This document shows positions 34,539 through 46,105 of a DNA stretch of 64,000 bases, piece after piece. The position numbers and the translations under genes are program-made. Position 1 is the first letter of the stretch, and every line of letters begins with the position of its first letter. This stretch comes from Riptortus pedestris (taxonomy: Eukaryota; Arthropoda; Insecta; Hemiptera; Alydidae). Where the stretch lies: the NCBI GenBank assembly GCA_019009955.1, contig CM032228.1, positions 4,170,001 through 4,234,000 on the forward strand, written 5' to 3'. The notes under the pieces were generated by a model, which did not search any database, had not been told where the DNA came from, and worked only from the letters and a program-made list of their open reading frames with translations.

Positions 34539-34762
34539 TTATTATTATTATTATTTATTAACGTCCACGTTTTGCAACTCAAGCTAATTGGGACGGGTTA
34601 TCTACAGGTTACCACCCTTTTCTAGCCAGGGTGGGATTTTAGGATGTTATTTAATGAATTTTGTCACTAAATAATTTCCTTTGCCCAGGCAAGAATCGAA
34701 CTCGCCACTCTAGGTTTACCATATTATATATACTTTAACTCGCATGGCTAACCTGATCCCCC
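34539..34762 (-). repeat. tRNA-derived SINE with 11-bp target duplication
   Basis: The tail (TTATTAACGTCCACGTTTTG) is on the left. The body has ACGGGTTATCTACAGGTTAC and CCAGGGTGGGATTTTAGG. The box B-like GGCAAGAATCGAACTCGCC is near 34,697, and the head lies at 34,735-34,762. GTAATAATTCA flanks it at 34,528-34,538 and 34,763-34,773. It sits within the Crypton-like element, beyond the recombinase stop, so it does not break the gene. Confidence 0.88.
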
Positions 34763-34886
34763 GTAATAATTCAAATTACATTAATAAAAAGGAGAAAGTT
34801 TATTTATATAATAAAAAACACTTTATTTTTATAGGGTCAGGCTAATATTAATTGTACAGTTTTGGTTGTTGGTGGTGTTTAACCCA

Positions 34887-35988
34887 TCAGTTAGTGTTTT
34901 TTTTATTCAGGTCCTTCATTTGTGTGTTTTTAATGGACACTTTATTTAAGCATTGGTCCTCTTTGTCCTCATCTTCACTATTGGTATCCCGAAATAGATC
35001 ATCAACTGTAAAAAAATCAATTTCTTGGTCTGCAACATTTGGAATTTCCATTGATGATGTTCCTCCCTGATTGAACAGTTTCTTTGCTACCTTTACTTTC
35101 CTAGCTACTGAGTCTTCTATGTAGCCCTTGGCAGCGGTCGACGATCTCCAACCACCATGTCTCTTTAGTGTGAGTAAATCAGCACCACCTTCAACTAACA
35201 TTGAAGCAGAAGATCGCCTCAGAGCGTGGCCCGTAAAACTCTCGGCGTCTTCCAACTTCAAAAATTCTGCTACTTTTCTTGGCACATTGTATATTGTATG
35301 CTTACCGACATTTTGAGCAGCACACTTTCCATTCCTATAGGCAACTAAAAATCGTTTACTTTTTATGTGTGGCGGCCGTAGGGACAAATATTTTCGAATA
35401 ATATCACATATCTGAAATGAGGAATCTGCGTCAGTAATAATGAACGTGCGTTCAATATTTGTTTTGCCACCTTTAAGAAAGACTGTAAAGAAATTTCGAT
35501 TATCCTTAAAATCTTCTAAATTTAAATTTATAATGTCGTCACAACGGCATGCTCCATAAATAGCTACAAGTAAAATAACCTTTTGTTAACAACCACTCTG
35601 AATCAGGTGCAGTGTCCAGCAACATTCTTATTTCATGTTGTCTAAAGACTTTAGATTTTTTGGGATGATAACCTACGTTGCGCTGTTTTAAGAATGCTAT
35701 CGATTTAGAAAATGTTTGAACATCCAAATTTTTATTTATTTTTAAACACGATTTTAACATGGAATATTTACTCCATACAGAAGAGGGTTTTATTTTCTTC
35801 GATAAAGTTGAAAGGTATACTAACATCACTTCATCATTAACATGGTCAGGCTCAACACTTTCACTATAGCACCATTCACAAAACTTAAGATATTCTTCCT
35901 CGTATCTCTTACGGGATTTCCCGGGTAATAGGGAATCAGTTACACCTCGAGCTTCTTCAATTAACTTTTCAGGGATGTTGATGGCCAT
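34887..35988 (-). pseudogene. Tyrosine recombinase (Crypton-like), one frameshift
   Basis: ATG at 35,988 in a good context (GAAAATGG). The first 136 codons (RKRYEEEYLKFCEWC, VYLSTLSKKIKPSSVWSKYS, KKSKVFRQHEIRMLLDTAPD) form the SAM-like core-binding domain of tyrosine recombinases. A one-base excess in an A run at about 35,580 shifts the frame. Beyond it the catalytic domain is uninterrupted to a stop at 34,887: GACRCDDI (first Arg), GHALRRSSASML (His-x-x-Arg), RHGGWRSS (second His/Trp position), KGYIEDS (nucleophilic Tyr). Full length would be about 366 aa, with an acidic tail. These enzymes move circular DNA by cutting and rejoining through a Tyr-DNA bond. The single shift lies in a homopolymer, so an assembly error is possible. 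Confidence 0.85.
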
Positions 35989-36212
35989 TTTCGCGCAATT
36001 ACAACGTAAAATTAAAAAGAAACGATAGCGAACCTAGTGTTGATAGTAGTAAATACTGCGAGAGTCGAAAACTTTCGTCCCAAGGCGTGTAAAGTCATAT
36101 GTTTGTCACTTAACCTCCCGCTAAATTTTGAGATCTGTAAAGGCCTACTTTCCTATCTCCTAGCTGGTATCGAAAGTATCTACTTTCCAATCCGAGTGAT
36201 GAAACAAGTAAA

Positions 36213-36392
36213 CAATTTTACTGTAATTTATAATGGATCAGAATAATTTTTATCTCAATCAATCAGATTTTAGTAGTCCAAGAATTTAAGACGAGGGGGG
36301 GGGGGTCACAGGAACATATTTGAATGTACCTCGTATAACAAAGGAGGAAAATAATATTTGGTATTTAAGCTTCGAATAATGTGGTTTATTAT
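36213..36392 (+). mobile_element. F2 core between Crypton-like element and SINE
   Basis: TCAGAATAATTTTTATCTCA and TTTTAGTAGTCCAAGAATTT correspond to 27,915-27,960. A G run (about 36,296-36,306) and TTAAGCTTCGAATAATGTGG continue in F2 order. This segment links the two halves of the expanded F2 copy. Confidence 0.75.
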
Positions 36393-36612
36393 TATTATTT
36401 ATTAACGTAAACTTTTTGCTACTCAGGCAAATTGGGACGGGTTATCTACAGGTTACCACCCTTTTCTATCCAGGGTGGGACTTAGGATGTTATTTAATAA
36501 AATTTGTCACTAAATAATTTCCTTTGCCAAGGCGAGAATCGAACTCGCCTCTCTAGGTTTACCATGTGAGATAAAGGTCAAAGCATTAACTCACATGGCT
36601 AACCTCAGCCCC
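36393..36612 (-). repeat. tRNA-derived SINE, full length, 13-bp target duplication
   Basis: Flanked by TGTGGTTTATTAT at 36,380-36,392 and 36,613-36,625. On the minus strand: GGGGCTGAGGTTAGCCATGT GAGTTAATGC (box A region), GGCGAGTTCGATTCTCGCC (box B stem and loop), then the CAAAGGAAATTATTTAGTGA body and an AATAATAATAA tail. About 220 bp; RNA polymerase III promoter elements look usable. Confidence 0.92.
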
Positions 36613-36962
36613 TGTGGTTTATTATATTTAACGGAATAATATTATTTATGTAACACTAGAAGAAGTGGGGGTTTTACTGAAGGTTGAAAACACGAAAATG
36701 CAAATATCTTGGTTACTATTCAAGATAGAGAATAAATGTATATATCAATATTTATAGTACATTTAATTTGCAATAAGATTCATTTTATACACTTTTTCGA
36801 TCCGACATATAGTAACGAAGATATTTCGAATTTTCAAAATTCTCCCCCTCTAACCCCCCCCCCCTCCCCTGGTCCGATTTCAGCTTTTAACGAACTTGAT
36901 CTTTCTTTTTATAAAACGACTACAGATCGAGTTTGGTATAGATGACCGCTAGAGCGGTAACA

Positions 36963-36963
<1 letters not shown>

Positions 36964-37003
<40 letters not shown>

Positions 37004-37013
37004 ATATATATAT
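36964..37013. repeat. (TA)n tract of F2, left of the F1 array
   Basis: TA tract that follows ACAGACATATAT of F2 and precedes the first F1 copy. The corresponding right-hand tract is at 46,071-46,130. Confidence 0.9.
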
Positions 37014-38534
37014 AAAATTGTAACCTCTGTCTGTACATTGATTTTTTTCACGAAATTTCACGATAACTTTTCGTTTCACATGTCATAGACACCATAACTG
37101 CATTTTGTTTCTTTGGTGTCTGTTTGTTTGTTTGTTTGTTTATTTGTTTGTTTGTTTGTTTGTTACCTTTTCACGCATAAACGGCTGAACCGAATTTTAT
37201 GAAACTTGGTATGTATATTACTACTAACCCAACTTAGACTTTAGGCTATATTAATATCCTCTGAGACGAACAGGAGTGGGGGTTATAAGGGAAGCCAGAA
37301 ATTAAAAATAGCGATATTTCGATTCCTATTGGTTTTTCAGCAAATATGCACATAACAAAAGTTGTTTATTTTGTTATTTAGAGTAACTTTTGTTATATAC
37401 ACTTTCGTCGTATACCGAGTTATAAACGAGATATACGCTAAAACCTATAGAGGAAGTGAACTATTTTATATGGCACAAAAGAATCAACCAAACTAAATAA
37501 AACTCGGTATGTGTATTAGCACTAACGCTTTCATTATAACAAGCCATGCCAACATTTCTAGGGACGGGCAGGAGTGGGGGTTATAAGGGAAGCCAGAAAT
37601 TAAAAATAGCGATATTTCGTTTCTTATTGGTTTTTCGGCATATATGAACATAACAAAAGTTGTTTATTGTGTAATTTAGAGTAACTTTTGTTATATTCAC
37701 TTTTGCCGTGTACGGAAGTATAAATGAGTTATACGCTAAAACCTATAGCGGGAGTCCACAATTTTATTTGGCACAAAAGACTCAACCGAACTAAACCAAA
37801 CTCGGTATTTGAATTAGCACTAACGCCTTCCTTATAATAAGCCATACTATTTCTAGGGACGGGCAGGAGTGGGGGTTATATGGAAGGCCTGAAATTAAAA
37901 ATAGTGATATTTCGTTTCCTATTGCTTTTTCAACAAATATGCAGATAACAAAAGTTATTTCTTTTGTTATTTAGAGTAACTTTTGTTACACGCACTTTTG
38001 CCGTGTACGGAAGTATAAATGAGTTATACGCTAAAACCTATAGCGGGAGTCCACAATTTTATTTGGCACAAAAGACTCAACCGAACTAAACCAAACTCGG
38101 TATTTGAATTAGCACTAACGCCTTCCTTATAATAAGCTATACTAACATTTCTAGGGACGGGCAGGATTGGGGGTTGTATGGGAGGCCTGAAATTAAAATA
38201 GTGATTTCTTATTGGGGTTTCGGCAAATATGCAAATAACAATAGTTGTTTACTTTGTTATTTAGAGAAATTTTCTCAACACTTCTTTTCAATATGAACTA
38301 CCAGGTACCTCAAATGAAAGAATTTATTCAAATGTATGTCAATATTTTCTCATTAATAATTCAAATCTATGCATAATGCACAGGAAACGGGAAATATGAC
38401 AATATGCAGAACAGCGAAGTCTTGCACTGACGGGTAAACGTCATAATATTGTGCAAAGTAAAGCCTTGCCAAAAATATACCACCAACATTCAGCCCCAAT
38501 TGAATTCCCGAGCGAAGCCGGGTATCTCAGCTAG
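37014..38534 (+). mobile_element. F1 tandem copy A
   Basis: 5' AAAATTGTAACCTCTG; the TTTG tetranucleotide tract (about 37,120-37,165); then AACGGCTGAACCGAATTTTA. Four sub-repeats of about 300 bp follow, seen by CAGGAGTGGGGGTTATA at about 37,271, 37,570, 37,866 and 38,162 (the last diverged). 3' hairpin CCCGAGCGAAGCCGGG at 38,507-38,522 and CTAG at 38,531-38,534. No ORF. Confidence 0.88.
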
Positions 38535-38555
38535 TATATATATATATATATATAT

Positions 38556-39769
38556 AAAATTGTAACCTCTGTCTGTACATTGATTTTTTTCGCGAAATTT
38601 CACGATAACTTTTCGTTTCACATGTCATAGACACCATAACTGCGTTTTGTTTCTTTGGTGTCTGTTTGTTTGTTTGTTTGTTTGTTTGTTTATTTGTTTG
38701 TTTGTTTGTTACCTTTTCACGCATAAACGGCTGAACCGAATTTTATGAAACTTGGTATGTATATTACTACTAGCCCAACTTAGACTTTAGGCTATATTAA
38801 TATTCTCTAAGACAAACAGGAGTGGGGGTTATAGGGAAGGCCTGAAATTAAAAATAGCGATATTTCGTTTCCTATTGCTTTTTCAGCAAACATGCACATA
38901 ACAAAAGTTGTTTATTTTGTAATTTAGAGTAACTTTTGTTATATGCACTTTTGCCGTATACGGAAGTATAAATGCGTTATACGCTAAAAACTATAGCGGG
39001 AGTCCACAATTTTATTTGGCACAAAAGACTCAACCGAACTAAACCAAACTCGGTATGTGAATTAGTACTAACGCCTTCCTTATAATAAGCCATACTAACA
39101 TTTCTAGGGACGGGCAGGAATGGGGGTTATAAGGGAGGCCTGAAATTAAAAATAGCGATATTTCGTTTCCTATTGCTTTTTCAGCAAATATGCACATAAC
39201 AAAAGTTGTTTATTTTGTTATTTAGAGTAACTTTTGTAATATGCTGTTTTGCCGTATACGGAAGTATAAATGAGTTATACGCTAAAAACTATAGCGGGAG
39301 TCCACAATTTTATTTGGCACAAAAGACTCAACCGAACTAAACCAAACTCGGTATGTGAATTAGTACTAACGCCTTCATTATAGTAAGCTATACTAAGATT
39401 TCTAGGGACGGGCAGGAGTGGGGGTTATAAGGAAGGCCTGAAATTAATAATAGTGATATTTCGTTTCCTATTGCATTTTCAGCAAATATGTACCTGAAAA
39501 AATTAGTTCAAATGTATGTCAATATTGTTTTCCTTAATAATTCAAATCTATGCATAATGCACAGGAAACGGGAAATATGACAATATGCAGGTCAGTGAAG
39601 TCTTACATAAAAAAATAATTTTATTATTAACAAATGCCAACAACGGGTATTAACCCTAAACACTGGAACGGGTAAATGTCAAAATATTGTGCAAAGTAAA
39701 GCCTTGCCAAAAATATACCATCACCATTTTGCCTCACATGAATTCCCGAGAGACGCCGGCTATCTGATC

Positions 39770-39771
<2 letters not shown>
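38556..39771 (+). mobile_element. F1 tandem copy B
   Basis: Follows copy A after about 20 bp of TA. It has fewer sub-repeats than copy A. The 3' end is degenerate: hairpin CCCGAGAGACGCCGG and TATCTGATCTATT instead of CTAG. Confidence 0.85.
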
Positions 39772-39810
<39 letters not shown>

Positions 39811-39859
39811 TATATATATATATATATCTATATATATATATATATCTATATATATATAT

Positions 39860-41643
39860 AAAATTGTAACCTCTGTCTGTACATTGATTTTTTTCGTGAA
39901 ATTTCACGATAACTTTTCGTTTCACATGTCATAGACACCATAACTGCATTTTGTTTCTTTGGTGTCTGTTTGTTTGTTTGTTTGTTTATTTGTTTGTTTG
40001 TTTGTTACCTTTTCACGCATAAACGGCTGAACCGAATTTTATGAAACTTGGTATGTATATTACTACTAGCCCAACTTAGACTTTAGGCTATAATAATATT
40101 CTCTAAGACAAACAGGAGTGGGGGTTATAAGGGAGGTCTGAAATTAAAAATAGCGATATTTCGTTTTCTATTGCTTTTTCAGCAAATATGACCATACCAA
40201 AAGTTGTTTATTTTGTAATTTAGAGTAACTTTTGTTATATGCTATTTTGCCGTATATGGAAGTATAAATGAGTTACACGCTAAAAACTATAGCGGGAGTC
40301 AACAATTTATTATGCACAAAAGACACAACTGAACTACACCAAACTCGGTATGTAAATTAGTACTAACGCCTTCCTTATAATAAGCCATACTAACTTTTCT
40401 AGGGACGGGCAGGAGTGGGGGTTATATAGGAGGCCTGAAATTAAAAATAACGATATTTCGTTTCCTATTGCTTATTCAGCAAATATGCCATAACAAAAGT
40501 TGTTTATTTTGTTATTTACAGTAACTTTTGTTATATACACTTTTCCCGTATACGGAAGTATAAATGAGTTATACGCTAAAAACTATAGCGGGAGCCCACA
40601 ATTTTATTTGGCACTAAAGACTCAACCGAACTAAACCAAACTCGGTATTTGAATTAGCATTCACGCCATCCATATAACCCCCACTCCTGCCCGTCCCTAG
40701 AAATGTTAGTATGGCTTATTATACTATCATTTCTAGGGACGGGCAGGAGTGGGGGTTATAAGGAAGGCCTGAAATTAATAATAGTGGTATTTCGTTTCCT
40801 ATTGCATTTTCGGCAAATTTGCACATAACAAAAGTTGTTTATTTTGTTATTTAGAGAAACTTTTTTACATACACTATCGCCGTATACCGAAGTATAAAGG
40901 CGTTATACGCTAAAAATTATAGCGGGAGTCAACAATTTTATTTGGCACAAAAGACTCAACCGAAATAAATAAAACTCGGTATGTGTATTAGCACTAACGC
41001 TTTCATTATAACAAGCCATACCAACATTTCTAGGGACAGGCAGGAGTGGGAGTTATAAGGAAAGCCAAAAATTAAAAATAGTGATATTTCGTTTCCTATT
41101 GGTTTTTCGGCAAATATGAACATAACAAAAGTTGTTTATTTTGTTATTTAGAGTAACTTTTGTTATATACACTTTTTTCGTATACTGAATTATAAACGAG
41201 ATATACGCTAAAACCTATAGCAACTTTTGTCATATTCATTTTTGTCTTTTAACAAAGTATAAACGAGATATACACTATAAACTATGTGTGGAGCAAGTAA
41301 TTTGTGTAGAAATATTGATATGCTCAACAATCCATTCCAATTTGAACTATGAGGTAACTCATCTGGAAATGAATTCAAATATATGTTAATATTTTGTCCT
41401 TAATAAGTGAAATCTATGCATAATGCACAGGAGACGGGAAATACGAGTATGACAATATGGAGGACAGTGAAGACTTACATAAAAAATAATTTTCTTATTA
41501 ACAAATGCCAACAACGGGTATTAAGCATAAACACTGGTACGGGTAAAGGTCAAAATATTGTGCAAAGTTAAGCCTTGCCAAAAAAATAACATCACCATTC
41601 AGACTCAAATCAAATCCCGGGCGAAGCCGGGTATCTGAGCTAG
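39860..41643 (+). mobile_element. F1 tandem copy C
   Basis: Separated from copy B by an 85-bp TA tract with TATCTATATA interruptions. Five or more sub-repeats. It contains an inverted segment at 40,672-40,704 facing 40,728-40,760 (CCCACTCCTGCCCGTCCCTA against its complement). Ends with the perfect hairpin CCCGGGCGAAGCCGGG and CTAG at 41,643. Confidence 0.87.
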
Positions 41644-41652
41644 TATATATAT

Positions 41653-43460
41653 AAAATTGTAACCTCTGTCTGTACATTGATTTTTTTCACGAAATTTCAC
41701 GATAACTTTTCGTTTCACATGTCATAGACACCATAACTGCATTTTGTTTCTTTCGTGTATGTTTGTTTGTTTGTTTGTTTGTTTGTTACCTTTTCACGCA
41801 TAAACCGCTGAACCGAATTTTATGAAACTTGGTATGTATATTACAACTAACCCAACTTAGACTTTAGGCTATATTAATATCCTCTGAGACGAACAGGAGT
41901 GGGGGTTATAAGGGAAGCCTGAAATTAAAAATAGCGATATTTCGATTCCTATTGGTTTTTCGGCAAATATAAACATAACAAAAGTGGTTTATTTTGTTAT
42001 TTAGAGTAACTTTTGTTATATACACTTTTTTCGTATACTGAATTATAAACGAGATATATGCAATAACCTATAACGAATGTGAACAATTTTATTTGAGACG
42101 AAAGACCCAACCGAAATGAATAAAACTCGGTATGTGTATTAGCACTAACGCTGTCATTATAATAAGCCATACTAACATTTCTAGGGACGGGCAGGAGTGG
42201 GGGTTATAAGGAAGGCCTGAAGTAAAAATTCACGATATTTCATTTTCTATTTGTTTTTCGGCAAAGGTGCAAATAACAAAAGTTGTTTACTTTGTTATTT
42301 AGAGCATATTTTGTTTCATTCACTTATGTCGTAAAATGAAGTAAATACGGGATATAAGCTAAATCTATAGCGGGAGTCGACGATTTTATTAGTTCTTATT
42401 TAAGTGTTTTTAATATAGGTATATTATGACAAATGATGTTATGTTTTAGCCTTATCTATTTCGATTATTTAGTACTAAGTATGATTCGGATTAGTGAGAC
42501 TATAAATCCCCCTCCCCTTCGCCTCATTTATTTATTTTCCCTAGAAAATAACTTTGTTATTTATTTCCAATAGAAATTTAAACTATAAGAGCATTTCCAT
42601 TATTTAATTTGTATAATGTATTATTTTTAAAAAAAAATCGTGCTGAATTTCCTCAAGGAGTGATAGGGGAAGTAGTAGGGAATCAAACTCTTTGATTTTA
42701 GTTATATACTATCTTATTTCCTATATCTTCATGTTATTGAAACAAATATGTACTATCATAACAATTAAATGTTAATGTCATTATGGCAAAAGACAAAATG
42801 CTCTTAAACTCGATATGATTGTTTAAAGTATTACTTAGGTTGCAGGGACGGCTATGATCTCTTCCCCTCGACTAGCTTTTTGAATATAATTGAAATTATT
42901 TTTAGGGTAACACTATTATTTAATTCAATCAGGTAGATAAATTATTACAATAACATTTTGAATTAATAATTTAAGGAGAAGAGTGTTGATAGCACTAATG
43001 CGAGAGCGGAAATAGACGGAGGCTAATAGAGTTAATTGAGTTTACTAATTTCCTGTGAAATACTGGGCATTACGGGAAGTGATTACCACTGAGATCTACT
43101 ATTATGAATATAACCTTACGTGCTAAACTATGCTTAAACTATATGTGCTCGGATGGGTTTTTGACAGGAAATAAGTTTCATTATAGACGATATTTAATTG
43201 TAATAAATACTATCCATGATTATGGTTTGAAGTATTCAAAAAGGTGAGTTAAAAAGTGGCAAGGGATAGATTAGGAACACATTTTTATTTATTCTTCAAA
43301 TATAAAATTTCTCATTTATAAGTCGCCTGCCTGACCCTCCCAGCAAAACAATGCGCGCCGACGGGAAGTGTAGTTGTAAACATTGAAGCCTTGCCAAAAA
43401 AAATACTATCATCATTCAGCCTTAAATGGTTTCCCGAGCGAAGCCGGGTACCTTAGCTAG
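41653..43460 (+). mobile_element. F1 tandem copy D
   Basis: Only 9 bp (TATATATAT) separate it from copy C. The 5' half has F1 sub-repeats. From about 42,390 it has a module of about 1 kb (TATGACAAATGATGTTATG, GAGAGCGGAAATAGACGGAG, CAATGCGCGCCGACGGGAAG) shared almost base for base with 620-1,672. Ends TACCTTAGCTAG at 43,460. Confidence 0.88.
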
Positions 43461-43473
43461 TATATATATATAT

Positions 43474-44975
43474 ATAAAATTGTAACCTCTGTCTGTACAT
43501 TGATTTTTTTCGCGAAATTTCACGATAACTTTTCGTTTCACATGTCATAGACACCATAACTACATTTTGTTTCTTTGGTGTCTGTTTGTTTGTTTGTTTG
43601 TTTATTTGTTTGTTTGTTTGTTTGTTACCTTTTCACGCATAAACGGCTGAACCGAATTTTATGAAACTTGGTATGTATATTACTACTAGCCCAACTTAGA
43701 CTTTAGGCTACATTAATATTCTCTAAGACGAACAGGAGTGGGGGTTATAAGGGAGGCCTGAAATTAAAAATAGCGATATTTCGTTTCCTATTGTTTTTTC
43801 AGCAAATATGCACATAACAAAAGTTGTTTATTTTGTAATTTAGAGTAACATTTGTTATATACACTTTTGCCTTATACGGAATTATAAATGAGTTATACGC
43901 TAAAAACTATAGCAGGAGTCCACAATTTTATTTGGCACAAAAGACTCAACCGAACTAAACCAAACTCGCTAAGTGAATTAATACTAACGATTTCCTTATA
44001 ATAAGCCATACTTACATTTTTAGGGACGGGCAGGAGTGGGGGTTATAAGGGAGGCCTGAATTTAAAAATAGTGATATTTCGTTTCCTATTGCTTTTTTAG
44101 CAAATATGCACATAACAAAAGTTGTTTATTTATCGTATTTTTTTTATCGTATACCGAATTATAAACAAGATATACGCTAAAACCTATAGCGGAAGTGAAC
44201 AATTTTATTTGGGACAAAAGACCCAACCGAAATAAATAAAACTCTGTATTTGTATTAGCACTAACGCTTTCATTATAACAAGCCATACCTAGATTTCTAG
44301 GGACGGGGAGGAGTGGGGGTTGTAAGGGAGGCCTGAATTTAAAAATAGCGGTATTTCGTTTTCTATTCGTTTCCGGCAAATATGAAAATAATAAAAGTTG
44401 TTTATTTTGTTATTTAGAGTAATTTTCGTCATATTCATTTTTGTCTTATAACAAAGTATAAACGAGATATACACTATAAACTAAAGCGGGAGTCGCTTTT
44501 CATTGGGCGCTAACGATTAAACTGAACTTAAAAAAACTCGGTATGTCAATTAGCATTAATTCTTCCATGATTATAAGCTATATTAATTTTTTTTAGGTTA
44601 GAACGGGAGTGGTGGTTATAAGTGAGGCCTGAATTAAAAATTCGCGATATTTCATTGTCTATTTGTTTTTCGGCAAACAAGCACATAACAAAAGTTGTTT
44701 ACTTTGTTATTTAGATTAACTTTTGTTTTATACATTTCTCCAGGAACAATGTGTGTAGGAAGTAATTTTCGTAGAAATATTGATATGTTCAACAATTCAT
44801 TCCAATTTGAACTATGAGGTACCTCACCTGGAAAAGTTAATTCAACAAGGTATTAACCCTAAACAGTGGGACGGGTAAATGTAAAAATATTGTGCAAAAT
44901 AAAGCTTTGCCAATAAAATACCATCACGATCCAGCCTCAAATCTATTCCCGGGCGAAGCCGGGTATCTGAGCTAG
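43474..44975 (+). mobile_element. F1 tandem copy E
   Basis: TA spacer of 13 bp after copy D. Standard 5' end, TTTG tract and sub-repeats. Hairpin CCCGGGCGAAGCCGGG and GTATCTGAGCTAG ending at 44,975. Confidence 0.88.
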
Positions 44976-44984
44976 TATATATAT

Positions 44985-46069
44985 AAAATTGTAACCTCTG
45001 TCTGTACATTGATTTTTTTCGCGAAATTTCACGATAACTTTTCGTTTCACGTGTCATAGACACCATAACTGCATTTTGTTTCTTTGGTGTCTGTTTGTTT
45101 GTTTGTTTGTTTGTTTGTTACCTTTTCACGCATAAACGGCTGAACCGAATTTTATGAAACTTGGTATGTGTATTACTACTAACCCAACTTAGACTTTAGG
45201 CTATATTAATTTTCTCTGAGGCGAACAGGAGTGGGGGTTATAAGGGAAGCCTGAAATTAAAAATAGCGATATCTCGTTTTCTATTGGTTTTTCGGCAAAT
45301 ATGCACATAACAAAAGTTGTTTATTTTGTTATTTAGAGTAACTTTTGTTGTATACACTTTTGTCGTATACCGAAGTTTAAAAGCGTTATACGCTAAAAAT
45401 TATAGCGGGAGTCGACAATATTATTTGCCAAAAAAGACTCAACCGAACTAAATACAACTCGGTATGTGTATTAGCAGTAAGGCCTTCATTGTAATAAGCC
45501 ATACCAACATTTCTAGGGACGGGCAGGAGTGGGGGTTATAAGGGAAGCCTGAAATTATAAATAGCGATATTTCGTTTCCTATTGGTTTTTCCGCAAATAT
45601 AAACAGAACAAAAGTTGTTTATTTTGTTATTTGGAGTAACTTTTGTCATATACACTTTTGTCGTATACCTAAGTATAAATGAGTTATACGTTAAAACTTT
45701 AGCGGGAGCCAACAATGTTATTGGGCACTAACGGCTGAACCGAACTTAACAAAGCTCGGTATGTCAATTAGCATTAATTCTTCCATAATTATAAGTTATA
45801 TTAAAATTTTTAGGTTGGAACGGGAGGCCTAAAATAAAAATTCACCATATTTACATGTATAAGAGACGGGAAATATAAAAATATCGAAGACAGTGAAGCC
45901 TTATCGAACAAATATTCTATTATTAGCAAGTCCACGGCAACGACGGGTATCAATCCTAAACACTGGGACGGGTAAATGTCAATATATTGTGCAATGTAAA
46001 TCCTGCTAAAAAATACTATCACCATTCAGCCTGAAATGAATTCCCGGGCGAAGCCGGGTATCGGAGCTC

Positions 46070-46070
<1 letters not shown>
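44985..46070 (+). mobile_element. F1 tandem copy F
   Basis: Last and shortest unit. Its terminus reads TATCGGAGCTCG, so the final CTAG is mutated to CTCG. It is followed by the right half of the host F2 TA tract. Confidence 0.86.

Positions 46071-46105
<35 letters not shown>

Larger units (their letters stand above)
34260..36212 (-). mobile_element. Crypton-like tyrosine-recombinase element
   Basis: Limits come from comparing the interrupted F2 with uninterrupted copies (27,838-27,935, 24,853-24,915 and 26,010-26,060). F2 text stops near GAATAGTATATTAC and resumes near AATTTTACTGTAATTTATAA. The element is about 1.95 kb (about 1.7 kb without the SINE). It has one recombinase gene and no obvious terminal inverted repeats, as expected for Cryptons. 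Near the left end is the hairpin GGCGAGGCGAAGCCGAGCC. Family name is inferred from gene content only. Confidence 0.6.
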
